NCBI RefSeq assembly: GCF_000337555.1
Contig: NZ_AOIO01000023.1
Coordinates: forward strand, 51,189 to 115,188
Length of the DNA: 64,000 bases
Direction of reading: 5' to 3'
DNA from: Natrialba asiatica DSM 12278
GTDB taxonomy: Archaea; Halobacteriota; Halobacteria; Halobacteriales; Natrialbaceae
Shown: positions 18,277 to 26,637 of the stretch, piece after piece
Numbering within the stretch: position 1 is the stretch's first letter
Layout of the letters: every line of letters begins with the position of its first letter
Notes under the pieces: model-generated
What the model was told of the DNA's origin: nothing
Database searches by the model: none
What the model saw: only the letters and a program-made list of their open reading frames with translations
Position numbers and translations under genes: made by a program

Positions 18277-19077
18277 TCAGTTCCGATACCGGTTGAGTCG
18301 CCGCTGCAGTCGTTTTGCCGCCTGGCCGCTCGCGTTAGCGAACTCCTCGCCGTTGTCTTCTCCCGCGAAGATGATCCCGCGAGACGAGTTCACCAGGCCG
18401 ACGCCGTCGGCCAGGCCGAACTCGACGGCGGCTTCGGCGTCGCCACCTTGTGCGCCGATACCGGGGACGAGAAACGGCAGATCCGGGACCTGCTCCCGGA
18501 GGGCTTCGAGTTCTTCGGGTTTGGTCGCGCCGACGACGAGGCCGACGTTGTCGTTTTCGTTCCAGAGGTCGGCGAGGGCGGCGACGCGTTCGTAGACGGG
18601 TTCGCCGGAGTCGAGTTCGAGATCCTGGATGTCCGCGCCGCCGGGGTTCGAGGTGCGACAGAGGACGAAGACGCCGGCTTCCTCGTTCGAGAGGAACGGC
18701 TGGAGGGAGTCCCGACCCATGTAGGGGTTGACGGTGATCGCGTCGGCGCGTTCGAGCAGTTGGGCGTACTGCCGGGTCGTGTTACCGATGTCCGCTCGCT
18801 TGGCGTCGAGCAGGACCGGCACGTCCTTGCCGTGGGCGTAGGCGATCGTTTCCTCGAGTGCGCGCCAGCCGTCGGGGTCCTCGTAGAAGGCGGCGTTCGG
18901 TTTGTAGGCGGCGGCGTGCTCGTGGGTTGCGTCGATGATTCGGCGGTTGAACGCCCACCGAGGGAGGTCATACTCCCGGAGGTGCTCGGGGATGCGAGAC
19001 GGGTTGGGATCAAGGCCGACGCTCACGACGCTGTCGACCGTCCGGATGCGGTCGTGCAGTCGATCGAAGAAGTTCAT
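18277..19077 (-). CDS. pyrF: Orotidine 5'-phosphate decarboxylase
   Basis: Last step of UMP synthesis: decarboxylates OMP. The 266-residue product starts MNFFDRLHDRIRTVDSVVSV, with SVGLDPNPSRIP near residue 19, the catalytic LLDAKRADIGNT (Asp-Lys-Asp) near residue 89, TVNPYMGRDSLQPFL near residue 116, LPFLVPGIGAQGGD near residue 200 and the closing SSRGIIFA. It belongs to the longer PyrF subfamily (about 260-280 residues). No other pyrimidine genes are adjacent. Confidence 0.94.
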   Translation of the reverse strand: MNFFDRLHDRIRTVDSVVSVGLDPNPSRIPEHLREYDLPRWAFNRRIIDATHEHAAAYKPNAAFYEDPDGWRALEETIAYAHGKDVPVLLDAKRADIGNTTRQYAQLLERADAITVNPYMGRDSLQPFLSNEEAGVFVLCRTSNPGGADIQDLELDSGEPVYERVAALADLWNENDNVGLVVGATKPEELEALREQVPDLPFLVPGIGAQGGDAEAAVEFGLADGVGLVNSSRGIIFAGEDNGEEFANASGQAAKRLQRRLNRYRN

Positions 19078-19329
19078 GCACGCGAGTGACCGCCGGACAG
19101 TCGAAAAGGTTCCTATACGGCTGGACAGCAGTCAGTGAGCAGTTGGGGCGAATCGTCGGCCGTCGTCCGGACGGAGTCGATAGCAAAACGACAGGTCGGC
19201 AATAAATCGGCCCGGTAGTCTCCTGTGTCCCCGCAGGACACGGACGAGGAGTGGCGTGTCCGGACTCAGTGTACAGAACGGTACCAGATACCAATACCAA
19301 ACATATTAGATGGTATTTACTTCGGGGTA

Positions 19330-19698
19330 ATGGCGTATAGGCAATGTATGGATATCCGAGGGAAAGTGAAGCCGCTATTGCAGTTCGGACGCGTTCGTAA
19401 CCAGATCCAGTCGACGCTGTGGGGGACGACCCAGGCAAACGGGGGAGCGACAGAATCCGGCCAGCCGACCGTTCACGGTCCGAAACCGACCGACGGTCGC
19501 GGCCAAGAGAACGGCCCCGACTACGGCGGTGGCCGTGAACCCGAAGCGGCAACGAACTCGACGGCGGAACAGCCGGACACTTCCGGCAATCTCTTCCAGT
19601 GTTCGACCTGCAGCGCGGTCTACATCGACGACGAAAAGGAAACCTGTCCGTCGTGCAACACCGAGGTCGAACAGGTTCGATCGACGTTTTCGCGATAG
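19330..19698 (+). CDS. Zinc-ribbon protein, haloarchaeal
   Basis: The 122-residue product has a conserved basic N-terminus (MDIRGKVKPLLQFGRVRNQ at residues 7-25), a disordered Gly/Thr/Pro linker, and a C-terminal zinc ribbon with FQCSTCSAVY and ETCPSCNTEV, two CxxC knuckles. A TATA-like catatta at 19302-19308 lies about 25 nt before ATG 19330, favouring that start; ATG 19348 (MDIRG) is the alternative. Function unknown; likely nucleic-acid or protein binding. Confidence 0.7.
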   Translation: MAYRQCMDIRGKVKPLLQFGRVRNQIQSTLWGTTQANGGATESGQPTVHGPKPTDGRGQENGPDYGGGREPEAATNSTAEQPDTSGNLFQCSTCSAVYIDDEKETCPSCNTEVEQVRSTFSR

Positions 19699-19738
19699 GT
19701 ATCGGTAGTAGCTAGGCACGATCGGTTCGGAAATCGGT

Positions 19739-20209
19739 TCAGTTGTTACTATCGGACTCGAGCACCTCGACGAGGTTTCCCTCCGGATCGCGCAAAAACA
19801 TGATCGTCGTTCCGCTTTCCGTCGTTCTCGGCCCGCTCAACGTCGTCACGTCCGCCGGCAACGCCTCGTCGAACGCCTCGAGATCTCCAACTTCGAGGCC
19901 GACGTGCGTTGCACCCGGCTGATTGAGTCCCGCGGCCGGCACCTCGCGAACCGCCGGTTCGAACTCGACGAGTTCGACGCGACAATTCCGGTTCCGGTTC
20001 CGGGCGCCCTCACCCTCACCCTCGAGATGGACGAACGTTCCGTTCGCGCCGTCGACATCGATCGCGTCGGCGAGTTCGGGACCGGCAACGGTGAACTCGG
20101 CGGCGACCGAGAGGCCGAGTACATCGCGGTAGAACGGGAGGACGGTATCGAGGTCGCTGACGGTAATCCCAACGTGGTGGGTGCCCGTGTCGGGGTGGAT
20201 CGGTGGCAT
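19739..20209 (-). CDS. Glyoxalase/VOC-fold protein
   Basis: Vicinal-oxygen-chelate metalloprotein, 156 residues from ATG 20209 (MPPIHPDTGTHHVGITVSD). Two VOC half-modules are visible: HHVGITVSDLDTVLPFYRDV (about residues 11-30) and THVGLEVGDLEAFDEAL (about 95-111), ending DPEGNLVEVLE. The His at each HVG and the Glu of VEVLE are the usual metal ligands. Family members include glyoxalase I, dioxygenases and resistance proteins. Because the next gene on the other strand is methylglyoxal synthase, a glyoxalase-type role is attractive but inferred. Confidence 0.8.
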   Translation of the reverse strand: MPPIHPDTGTHHVGITVSDLDTVLPFYRDVLGLSVAAEFTVAGPELADAIDVDGANGTFVHLEGEGEGARNRNRNCRVELVEFEPAVREVPAAGLNQPGATHVGLEVGDLEAFDEALPADVTTLSGPRTTESGTTIMFLRDPEGNLVEVLESDSNN

Positions 20210-20484
20210 AGCGAACGTCCGGAAGCCCGGCCGAAAAAACGTTCGGCTCTGGGTTGGTTCGGTTCTCTCGACTCCCTCGATTGCCCCACTTATCTCAGAC
20301 GATCTACCGTACCGAGTTCCCGGCGCACCCGCAGGACGGGGCGCAGGTGCGCCGACACTGACTGACGTCCGTCCGTCTCGATTAGTTCGATCGGCGAGTT
20401 CATCTCGGCAGCTGGTGCTGGCATCGTCCGAACCGAAGCAAACAGCGGGGATACTATTACAGTCGCCGCACTCGACAAACCGAT

Positions 20485-20859
20485 ATGAGTCGCCTCGCAC
20501 TGATCGCCCACGACGAGGAGAAACCGGCCTTGATCGAGTTCGCCGAACGCTACGAGGATGCTCTTGCGACCTGCGACCTCGTCGCGACCGGAACGACCGG
20601 GAAGCGCCTCCAGGCGGAAACTGAACTCGAGGTCGAACGCAAGGAGTCGGGCCCGTACGGCGGTGATCTGATGATCGGCGCGGAGGTCGCAGCGGGGATT
20701 ATCGACGGCGTCATCTTCCTGCGCGATCCGCTTCGCGCCCAGCCCCACGAGCCGGATATCTCGGCGCTGTTACGGATCTGTGACGTTCACGACACGGCTC
20801 TGGCGACGAACCTCGCGTCTGCGACGTTTCTCATCGAGGGGCTTGCAGAGGCCGGCTGA
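20485..20859 (+). CDS. mgsA: Methylglyoxal synthase
   Basis: Converts dihydroxyacetone phosphate to methylglyoxal and phosphate. The 124-residue product begins MSRLALIAHDEEKPALIEFA and has the family blocks ATGTTGKRLQ (about residues 35-44), ESGPYGGDLMIGAEVA (about 54-69, with the catalytic Asp in GGD) and FLRDPLRAQPHEPDI (about 77-91). Size matches short archaeal/bacterial enzymes. A TATA-like atactatta lies about 30 nt upstream. Neighbours are a glyoxalase-fold gene and an antiporter pair. Confidence 0.92.
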   Translation: MSRLALIAHDEEKPALIEFAERYEDALATCDLVATGTTGKRLQAETELEVERKESGPYGGDLMIGAEVAAGIIDGVIFLRDPLRAQPHEPDISALLRICDVHDTALATNLASATFLIEGLAEAG

Positions 20860-21049
20860 CCGCGTGCAATATCTCGCTGAAGAGGTATCAACATGACCGA
20901 TATTCGACTGCCCGCTCGTCCTCCCACCCAGCATCACAGCAGTTCACCAATCGGAGATGACACCACCCCAATGCACCACTGTCCCACCCGCCATCGACTC
21001 GTCCGTGGTGTGTCACGAATTTTAATATCACGGCCCGCCTGGTTCGTGT

Positions 21050-21550
21050 ATGACCATCTACGAGAGCGACCTCCCGGGGGTTGGAAAGAAGTTCGAGGTC
21101 GAACTCGAAAACGACGAACGCCTCGTTATCGTCACCCACAATACGGGCAAGCGGGAGGTGTATCGAAAACCGGATCCGGACGCCGACAGCGAGAAACTGT
21201 TCGAGGCGTCGGATCGGCTCGCGCGGAAGATCGGCACGATCCTCGAAGGGGCGTACTTCCAGCCGGTCCAGACGGAACGCGTGGAGACCATCCTGTCCGA
21301 CGATACGTTTCTCGAATGGTACAGCGTGAGCGAGGGCGCTGAACTCGCTGGACAGAGTATCACCGATGCACGGATCAGAGAACGAACCGGCGTCTCAATC
21401 GTCGCGGTCCAGCGTGCGGGCGAGGTAATCGCGCCCCCAGGCCCCGAGACGGTGATCAAAGCCGATGACACGCTCGTCGTCGTCGGGGACCGAGAGGACT
21501 GTCGCGAGTTCGAAACGTTGCTCGAATCCCGGACTGGAGACGGGGATTGA
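21050..21550 (+). CDS. Antiporter regulatory subunit with RCK_C/TrkA-C domain (KhtT-like)
   Basis: Cytoplasmic regulator for the following antiporter, 166 residues. The N-terminal half (MTIYESDLPGVGKKFEVELE) matches the domain found in KhtT-type proteins; residues 85-160 form a TrkA-C domain (AGQSITDARIRERTGVSIVA, then VIKADDTLVVVGDREDC). RCK_C domains bind small ligands to gate cation transport. Thirty-five nt separate it from the transporter gene, so the two form an operon. Confidence 0.87.
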   Translation: MTIYESDLPGVGKKFEVELENDERLVIVTHNTGKREVYRKPDPDADSEKLFEASDRLARKIGTILEGAYFQPVQTERVETILSDDTFLEWYSVSEGAELAGQSITDARIRERTGVSIVAVQRAGEVIAPPGPETVIKADDTLVVVGDREDCREFETLLESRTGDGD

Positions 21551-21585
21551 GTCTCCGGTGGCGGGGGTTTCCGAGGTGAACTCGA

Positions 21586-22887
21586 GTGGCGGCTGAATCG
21601 ACCGCACTGATCGATTTGGGAGTCCTGTTCGGAGCGGCTGGAGTCGCCGGACTCGTCGCCCAGCGGATCAACCAGTCGGTGATTCCGTGGTATATCCTCA
21701 TCGGGATACTGCTGGGTCCGCACGTCCTCGGTGAACTCCCGAGCGCACTCGACGTGGCGTGGACGGTCCGTGGCGTCGATCTGGTCGCGTCGCTCAGCGA
21801 CGGTGCACTCGCCGACACGGACTTCGTTCACGTCGGTGCCGAGGTCGGTATCGTCCTGTTGTTGTTCTTTCTCGGTCTCGAGTTCAATCTCGGCCGCCTG
21901 ATCCAGGCGAGAGATCGGATCGGAAAGGCGGGGACTGTCGATTTCGCCGTCAACTTCGGTGCGGGACTGGGTCTCGGCTGGATGCTTTTCGACGGGATAC
22001 TGCCCGCGTTTCTCACGGCGGGGATCGTCTACATTTCCTCGAGTGCGATCATTACGAAGTCGATCATCGATCTGGGCTGGATCGCAAACGACGAATCGGA
22101 GCCGTTGCTCGGGACGCTGGTCTACGAGGATCTCGTTATCGCGGTCTACCTGGCGATCGCGTCGGCGCTCGTCGGCGGTGGCAGCGATGTCGGGGAGGCG
22201 CTCGGCCAGATCGGCATTGCGGTCGGGTTTCTCCTGGTCTTGTTGCTTGCCGTCTCGTTCGGGACCGACTGGGCCCAGCGCAGTCTCGAAACGGACTCTC
22301 ACGAGTTCTTCGTCTTACGTGCGCTCGGCATCACGATATTCGTATCCGGCGTGGCACTGGTGCTCGGCGTGAGCGAGGCGGTCGCCGCCTTCTTCGTCGG
22401 AATGGCGTTCTCCTCGACGGATCACGTCCACGATCTCGAGAACTTGCTCGAACCGCTCCGAGATACCTTCGCGGCGGTGTTTTTCGTCTGGATCGGGATT
22501 CGGACGGACCCGATGCTGTTTGCCGATGGGTTCGTCCTCGCGGCGATCGCTGCGGGCGTCGTGCTGACGGCCCCGACGAAACTCGTCAGCGGTTATCTCG
22601 GGGGGCGTCTCTACGATCTCGATGTTCAGCGGTCGGTCCGAGTCGGGCTCGGAATGACGACCCGCGGCGAGTTCTCGCTGATCATCGCGAGTCTCGCCAT
22701 CAGCGGTGCCGGGACCAGCCTCGCCGCGGCGACTGCCGACACGATCTACGCCTTCGCCATCGGGTACGTGCTCGTCATGAGCGTGCTCGGGACGACGCTC
22801 ATGCAACACTCCGACCGAATCGAGGCGATCGTCGTGCCGCGGCTCGAAGATGCCGTCGACGGGACACCGCAACCGGGCGACGATTGA
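21586..22887 (+). CDS. Cation:proton antiporter, CPA2/KhtU-KefB type
   Basis: Membrane K+(Na+)/H+ antiporter of 433 residues, start GTG 21586 (VAAESTALIDLGVLFG). About 12 membrane segments are visible. FLGLEFNLGRL near residue 97 and SSAIITKSII near residue 151 are typical of CPA2 transporters, and MTTRGEFSLIIASLAI near residue 360 is the late conserved block. No RCK domain is fused; that function is supplied by the preceding gene. With mgsA next door, cation efflux protecting against methylglyoxal, as known for Kef systems, is a reasonable inference. Confidence 0.88.
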   Translation: MAAESTALIDLGVLFGAAGVAGLVAQRINQSVIPWYILIGILLGPHVLGELPSALDVAWTVRGVDLVASLSDGALADTDFVHVGAEVGIVLLLFFLGLEFNLGRLIQARDRIGKAGTVDFAVNFGAGLGLGWMLFDGILPAFLTAGIVYISSSAIITKSIIDLGWIANDESEPLLGTLVYEDLVIAVYLAIASALVGGGSDVGEALGQIGIAVGFLLVLLLAVSFGTDWAQRSLETDSHEFFVLRALGITIFVSGVALVLGVSEAVAAFFVGMAFSSTDHVHDLENLLEPLRDTFAAVFFVWIGIRTDPMLFADGFVLAAIAAGVVLTAPTKLVSGYLGGRLYDLDVQRSVRVGLGMTTRGEFSLIIASLAISGAGTSLAAATADTIYAFAIGYVLVMSVLGTTLMQHSDRIEAIVVPRLEDAVDGTPQPGDD

Positions 22888-22907
22888 TCAGCACCAGCGT
22901 CCGACCG

Positions 22908-23363
22908 CTACGTGCTCGCTCCGTCCGCTCCGTTCGCTCCTTCCGCGCGCACGACCGCCTGCACGACGTCCGTCGCGCGCTTGACTTCGGCACCGCTCTC
23001 GACGAACACCAGCGTTCGCGGCGGCTGGGTCGCCTTCGGTCGAACGCGAAGGCCCTCGTTCGCAGCGACCTCGGCCGCAACGTCCTGTCCCGCAGTGAAC
23101 TCGAGGCGGGAACGGTCAGGGTGGACGAACACCTGTGCAAGTCGCTCACCGTCGGGGTTGTCAGTGGCGACATCGTCGCCATCGTCTGCACTGTCGTCCG
23201 TGATCGTCACGTCGTATGCGCGAACACCGTCGACCGTCGGGTTGACATCTCGATCGGCATTCGTGACGGCGAGAGCCGCGAGTTCACCGTCCTCGCGGCC
23301 GTCGAGTTCAGAGGAGAGCAGTTGTGCGATGCGCGTGCCGTCGGTGGTCCGGTCTTCGACCAT
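22908..23363 (-). CDS. Haloarchaeal protein of unknown function
   Basis: Acidic 151-residue product from ATG 23363 (MVEDRTTDGTRIAQLLSSEL). The N-terminal 55 residues carry an alpha/beta pattern (LAALAVTNADRDVNPTVDG), followed by an Asp-rich linker (DDSADDGDDVATDN) and a second part with RLEFTAGQDVAAEVAAN and RTLVFVESGAEVKRATDVV. No motif identified. It lies 22 nt after the DUF2240 gene in the same direction, so probably co-transcribed. Confidence 0.65.
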   Translation of the reverse strand: MVEDRTTDGTRIAQLLSSELDGREDGELAALAVTNADRDVNPTVDGVRAYDVTITDDSADDGDDVATDNPDGERLAQVFVHPDRSRLEFTAGQDVAAEVAANEGLRVRPKATQPPRTLVFVESGAEVKRATDVVQAVVRAEGANGADGAST

Positions 23364-23385
23364 GCTGATGGTGGGATAGCGAGAG

Positions 23386-23934
23386 TTAACGCTCTTCGGC
23401 TTCGGCTTCGGCTTCGGATTTGGCTTTGGTTTTGGCTTCGGCTCCTGATTTGCGTTCTGGCTCCGGTTTCGAATCGACGTCGCCACCGTCGCTGACGAGT
23501 TCAGCGCGGGCGGTGGGAACGAGGTCGCTGACGTCGACGCCCTCGCGGCGGGCGTAGACGACGGCAGCGGTTTCGATGGTGACGGCGAGGTCGCTCTGGA
23601 GGGCGTTGATCGCGCCGACGGCCTCGTGTTTCGCCATGCCGTCGGCGACGAGGGTGTCGAGGACGCGTTCGAACGCGGACCGTTCGGTGAGAATGTCGTC
23701 GTTCGGCACGAAGTCTTCGGGGATCGTTACCGACGACGGGTCGAAAGTGGCGACGAGTTCAGTGCCGTCGGGTTCGAGGAGGCCGTCCTGGGTGGCGACG
23801 TCGATCAGGCGTTTCGACTGATCGGGGGAGAACCAGTCGCGGTCGAGCGAGAGGGCGACGACGAACTCGCTTTCCTCGAGTCGGTCCGTGCCGTGTTGGA
23901 CGAACGGGGCGGCGGCGGCAACGCGAAGGCTCAT
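23386..23934 (-). CDS. DUF2240 family protein with repetitive tail
   Basis: Archaeal DUF2240 protein of 182 residues. The core (residues 1-150) starts MSLRVAAAAPFVQHGTDRLE and has FVPNDDILTERSAFERVLDT and KHEAVGAINALQSDLAV, segments characteristic of the family, possibly a winged-helix-like fold. The last 25 residues are a low-complexity Lys/Ala/Glu tail (AEAKTKAKSEAEAEAE) encoded by tandem hexanucleotides. Function unknown in the family. Confidence 0.8.
   Translation of the reverse strand: MSLRVAAAAPFVQHGTDRLEESEFVVALSLDRDWFSPDQSKRLIDVATQDGLLEPDGTELVATFDPSSVTIPEDFVPNDDILTERSAFERVLDTLVADGMAKHEAVGAINALQSDLAVTIETAAVVYARREGVDVSDLVPTARAELVSDGGDVDSKPEPERKSGAEAKTKAKSEAEAEAEER
23397..23444 (+). repeat. 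Tandem hexanucleotide tract (ggcttc variants)
   Basis: Seven or eight copies of ggcttc/ggcttt/ggattt-type hexamers in tandem encode the Lys/Ala/Glu tail of the DUF2240 protein on the minus strand. The unit keeps frame, so copy-number change alters only tail length. The 23935-24123 gap beyond the gene also holds low-complexity ttcgg/ctcgg sequence. Confidence 0.6.
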
Positions 23935-24123
23935 CGGGGACGACTCTCTGGGGCGGTGAAATAATGATGGCGATTCCCGGTGCGAAACTGGCGGTGTGCC
24001 GAGTTCGAGTGCAGGTCGGCTCCGAGTCAGATTCGAGTCGTAATTTCGATCGGACTCGGGTTCGGGACCGGTTCGTGACTCGGATTCGGGCTCGGAGCGG
24101 GGTTCGAAGATCGAGACGGTGGG

Positions 24124-24762
24124 TCAGTCGGACGCCTGCTTGTTGCGATCGGCCCGCGATGGCGGCGGGAACTCTGTCGGGGCCGGATCTGACGACTGGG
24201 GCGGCTCCGGCAGGACACAGCGCGCCGGTTCGTGGGAGAGGTGTTGGTACCTGTCGGGAGCGTTCGCCAGCGGATGGGCCGGGTTCTGGTCGCTGTCGAT
24301 TCGCGCAGCGCGGACGGCGCCGAAGCCGGTGAGCCGAGCCTGGATGCCGCGCCAGTGATAGCGCGTTGCGGCCGGGATCGAGATCGGCCGTGGCGGCTTG
24401 CCGTCGGGGTGGCTCGTCGCCAGAATAGTGTTGTTGACGTTGCTCGCGAGGGCGTCGTGGTCGATGAGGACGCCGACGGAGGCATCACGCGGTGCTCGGG
24501 CGGCGAGAACATCGAGGCCGAGGTGGAGTGCACGATACTCGGCAACGTTGTTGTCCGGCGGCGTATCCGTCGTCGCGATGCGTGCGACGCGGGTGCCGTC
24601 GCGCGTTTCGATGACAGCGCCCAGCCCGCCACCGGACTCTCGGAACGATCCGTCGGTCGCGACGTAGAAGTCACGATGGTGGGTCCGAGGAGGGTGGGCG
24701 ATATGGGGTGTGGGCGACTCGTCGAACAGGTCCCGCAGTGCGGACCGGCCGTGAGCGGCCAT
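24124..24762 (-). CDS. rnhA: Ribonuclease HI, haloarchaeal type
   Basis: Cleaves the RNA strand of RNA-DNA hybrids. The 212-residue product has an N-terminal extension of about 32 residues and then the RNase H fold: YVATDGSFRESGGGLGAVIE (first catalytic Asp near residue 37), NVAEYRALHLGLDVLAA (Glu near residue 74), then GVLIDHDALASNVN (Asp near residue 100) and the late DQNPAHPLAN. The C-terminal 40 residues are Pro/Ser rich. Haloarchaeal type-1 enzymes of this layout are known. Confidence 0.86.
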   Translation of the reverse strand: MAAHGRSALRDLFDESPTPHIAHPPRTHHRDFYVATDGSFRESGGGLGAVIETRDGTRVARIATTDTPPDNNVAEYRALHLGLDVLAARAPRDASVGVLIDHDALASNVNNTILATSHPDGKPPRPISIPAATRYHWRGIQARLTGFGAVRAARIDSDQNPAHPLANAPDRYQHLSHEPARCVLPEPPQSSDPAPTEFPPPSRADRNKQASD

Positions 24763-24939
24763 ATCTGTGATACGGACTGAAGGGAACTTAAGCTTATGGC
24801 GTGACTCAGTAGCTGGTTCTACCGGCGGAAAAGACAGACCTTCGTTTCAACCGAAAAGAGTCGCCGGCAGTGGACGCTTGTTCATCAGTTCACGTGCGGG
24901 AAAGACAGTCACCCATGTGATATGTGGCCTGTCACCAAC

Positions 24940-24948
24940 ATATATAAA
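24940..24948 (+). promoter_or_regulatory. Strong TATA box for peptide ABC operon
   Basis: The sequence atatataaa within accaacatatataaataac is an almost ideal archaeal TATA box. Expected transcription start is near 24970, giving a leader of about 25 nt to ATG 24997. No other AT-rich promoter lies in the 24763-24996 gap. Confidence 0.7.
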
Positions 24949-24996
24949 TAACAGTCCTGCTATGTGCAGGGTATGCAGGGTGCTGACAATACGAGT

Positions 24997-26550
24997 ATGG
25001 ATCGCCGAACGCTACTGAAAGTGACCGGTGTCGCCGGGTCGACGGTAGGTCTCAGCGCGGTTGCTGGCTGTCTCGGAGGTGGCGGGGACGGAGAGACCGA
25101 CGAGATCACGATCACGCTCTCGGAGTTCCCGGATACGGTCGATCCGATTGACCACATCACCGGCGACTACTTCGACGTTTTCGATCACATCTACGAGCCG
25201 CTGTTTAATGTCCAGCCTGGCGAGGCCCCAGAAGGTCGCGTCGTTGAGGACTGGAGCCACGGTGACGGCTCCGTCGAGATGTCGCTCCGTGATGACGTGC
25301 AGTTCCACGACGGGCAGGACCTAACCGCGGAAGACGTGGCGTTTACGCTCCAGCGACAGATCGACGCCGAGTTCGGTCCGGCCTCCTCGCAGGTCGCGGG
25401 ACTCGGTTCCATCGAAGGAGCGGAGGCGGTCGACGAGACGACGGTCGAGTTCCAGTACAGCGGTGCGGCGGCGCTCGCCGAGTACGAGTTCGGCAACTAC
25501 GCCCGCGCGATGAACGCGGAGTGGACCCGCGAGCAGGGCGGCGAGGAGGATGCGATTGCGGGGAGTTCGGCCGATATCTTCAACGGAACCGGGCCCTACG
25601 AGGTCGTCGATTTCACGCCCGATACCAAGATCGTTCTCGAGCGGTTCGACGATTACTGGGGCGACGAAGCCCCGTTCGAACGCGTGACGTTTAACTCCGA
25701 TACGGAGTCAAACGGCCGTGCCACCGCGGTCGAGACGGGGTCGAGCGATATGTCGATAAACGTTCTCCCGCAGGATACACAGACGATAAACGACAACGAC
25801 GGCACCGAAGTCCGGCGCGTGACTAGCTTCCGAAACATCTTCTGCGTGATGAAAAACGAGTCGGAACCCTTCGACAGCCAGGAGTTCCGGCAGGCGATGA
25901 ACTACGCGGTTGACAATCAGGCGATCATCGACGGCTCGCTCAGTTCGTTCGGGAGTCCAATGAGCCAGCCGTCACCGCCGGGTGTCAACGGGCACAACCC
26001 GGACCTAGAGCACTACTCGCAGGATATCGAACAGGCCGAACAGCTCGTCGAGGAGAGCGGTTACGCGGGCGTCGAAATCGAACTGACCGCCCCGCAGGGC
26101 CGGTACCTCAACGACGCCGCCGTCGCCGAGCGGGTAGCCGACCAGATAGACCAGCTCGAGAACGTCAGTTGCGAACCGAACATCGTCGACTTCGGTGTCG
26201 TCTCGGACGCGAACTCGGCGGGAATGGATAACTACGAGATACCGTTCTTCCTGATCGGGTGGGGCGTCATTACGGGTGACACCGACTACGCCGTCTCCGG
26301 GTTCTTCCAGGAGGGTGGCGGCGTCCAGACGTTCCGAGACGAGGAGCTGGATTCGGCGATAACCGAGAGCCAAGGCATCGATGATCCGGACGAGCGCGAA
26401 CAGGCACTCCAGGACATCAACGAGATGGCCCGCGAGAAAGCGCCGTGGATTTTCCTCCACCAACAAGAGAGCATCTACGGCATTCGCGATGACATCGAGT
26501 GGGAGCCGCGCGAAGACGAGAATATCTGGGTATGGGAGATGAATCCGTAG
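24997..26550 (+). CDS. Peptide/nickel-type ABC substrate-binding lipoprotein
   Basis: Extracellular solute-binding protein family 5, 517 residues from ATG 24997 (MDRRTLLKVTGVAG). The Tat signal ends in a lipobox (AVAGCLGGGGDG, Cys near 23), so it is a membrane-anchored lipoprotein. Family 5 segments include EPLFNVQPGEAPEGRVVEDW and LRDDVQFHDGQDLTAEDVAF (about residues 70-115), FRQAMNYAVDNQAIIDG near residue 301 and DPDEREQALQDINEM near the end. Upstream GTG 24964 and ATG 24973 are in frame but spoil the short signal peptide. First gene of a five-gene importer operon; ligand unknown. Confidence 0.92.
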   Translation: MDRRTLLKVTGVAGSTVGLSAVAGCLGGGGDGETDEITITLSEFPDTVDPIDHITGDYFDVFDHIYEPLFNVQPGEAPEGRVVEDWSHGDGSVEMSLRDDVQFHDGQDLTAEDVAFTLQRQIDAEFGPASSQVAGLGSIEGAEAVDETTVEFQYSGAAALAEYEFGNYARAMNAEWTREQGGEEDAIAGSSADIFNGTGPYEVVDFTPDTKIVLERFDDYWGDEAPFERVTFNSDTESNGRATAVETGSSDMSINVLPQDTQTINDNDGTEVRRVTSFRNIFCVMKNESEPFDSQEFRQAMNYAVDNQAIIDGSLSSFGSPMSQPSPPGVNGHNPDLEHYSQDIEQAEQLVEESGYAGVEIELTAPQGRYLNDAAVAERVADQIDQLENVSCEPNIVDFGVVSDANSAGMDNYEIPFFLIGWGVITGDTDYAVSGFFQEGGGVQTFRDEELDSAITESQGIDDPDEREQALQDINEMAREKAPWIFLHQQESIYGIRDDIEWEPREDENIWVWEMNP

Positions 26551-26637
26551 TCCACCGGAACGGTTCTGAAGGACACGAATCAGCAGTCGAATGCATACGC
26601 GCACACTGAGCGGACGAAATTTCGCATACGAGGGTAC

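Noticed and set aside
21759..23495. A 578-codon frame overlapping the antiporter gene
   Set aside because: Arg/Ser-rich shifted frame across the antiporter and two opposite-strand genes; no domain or plausible start.
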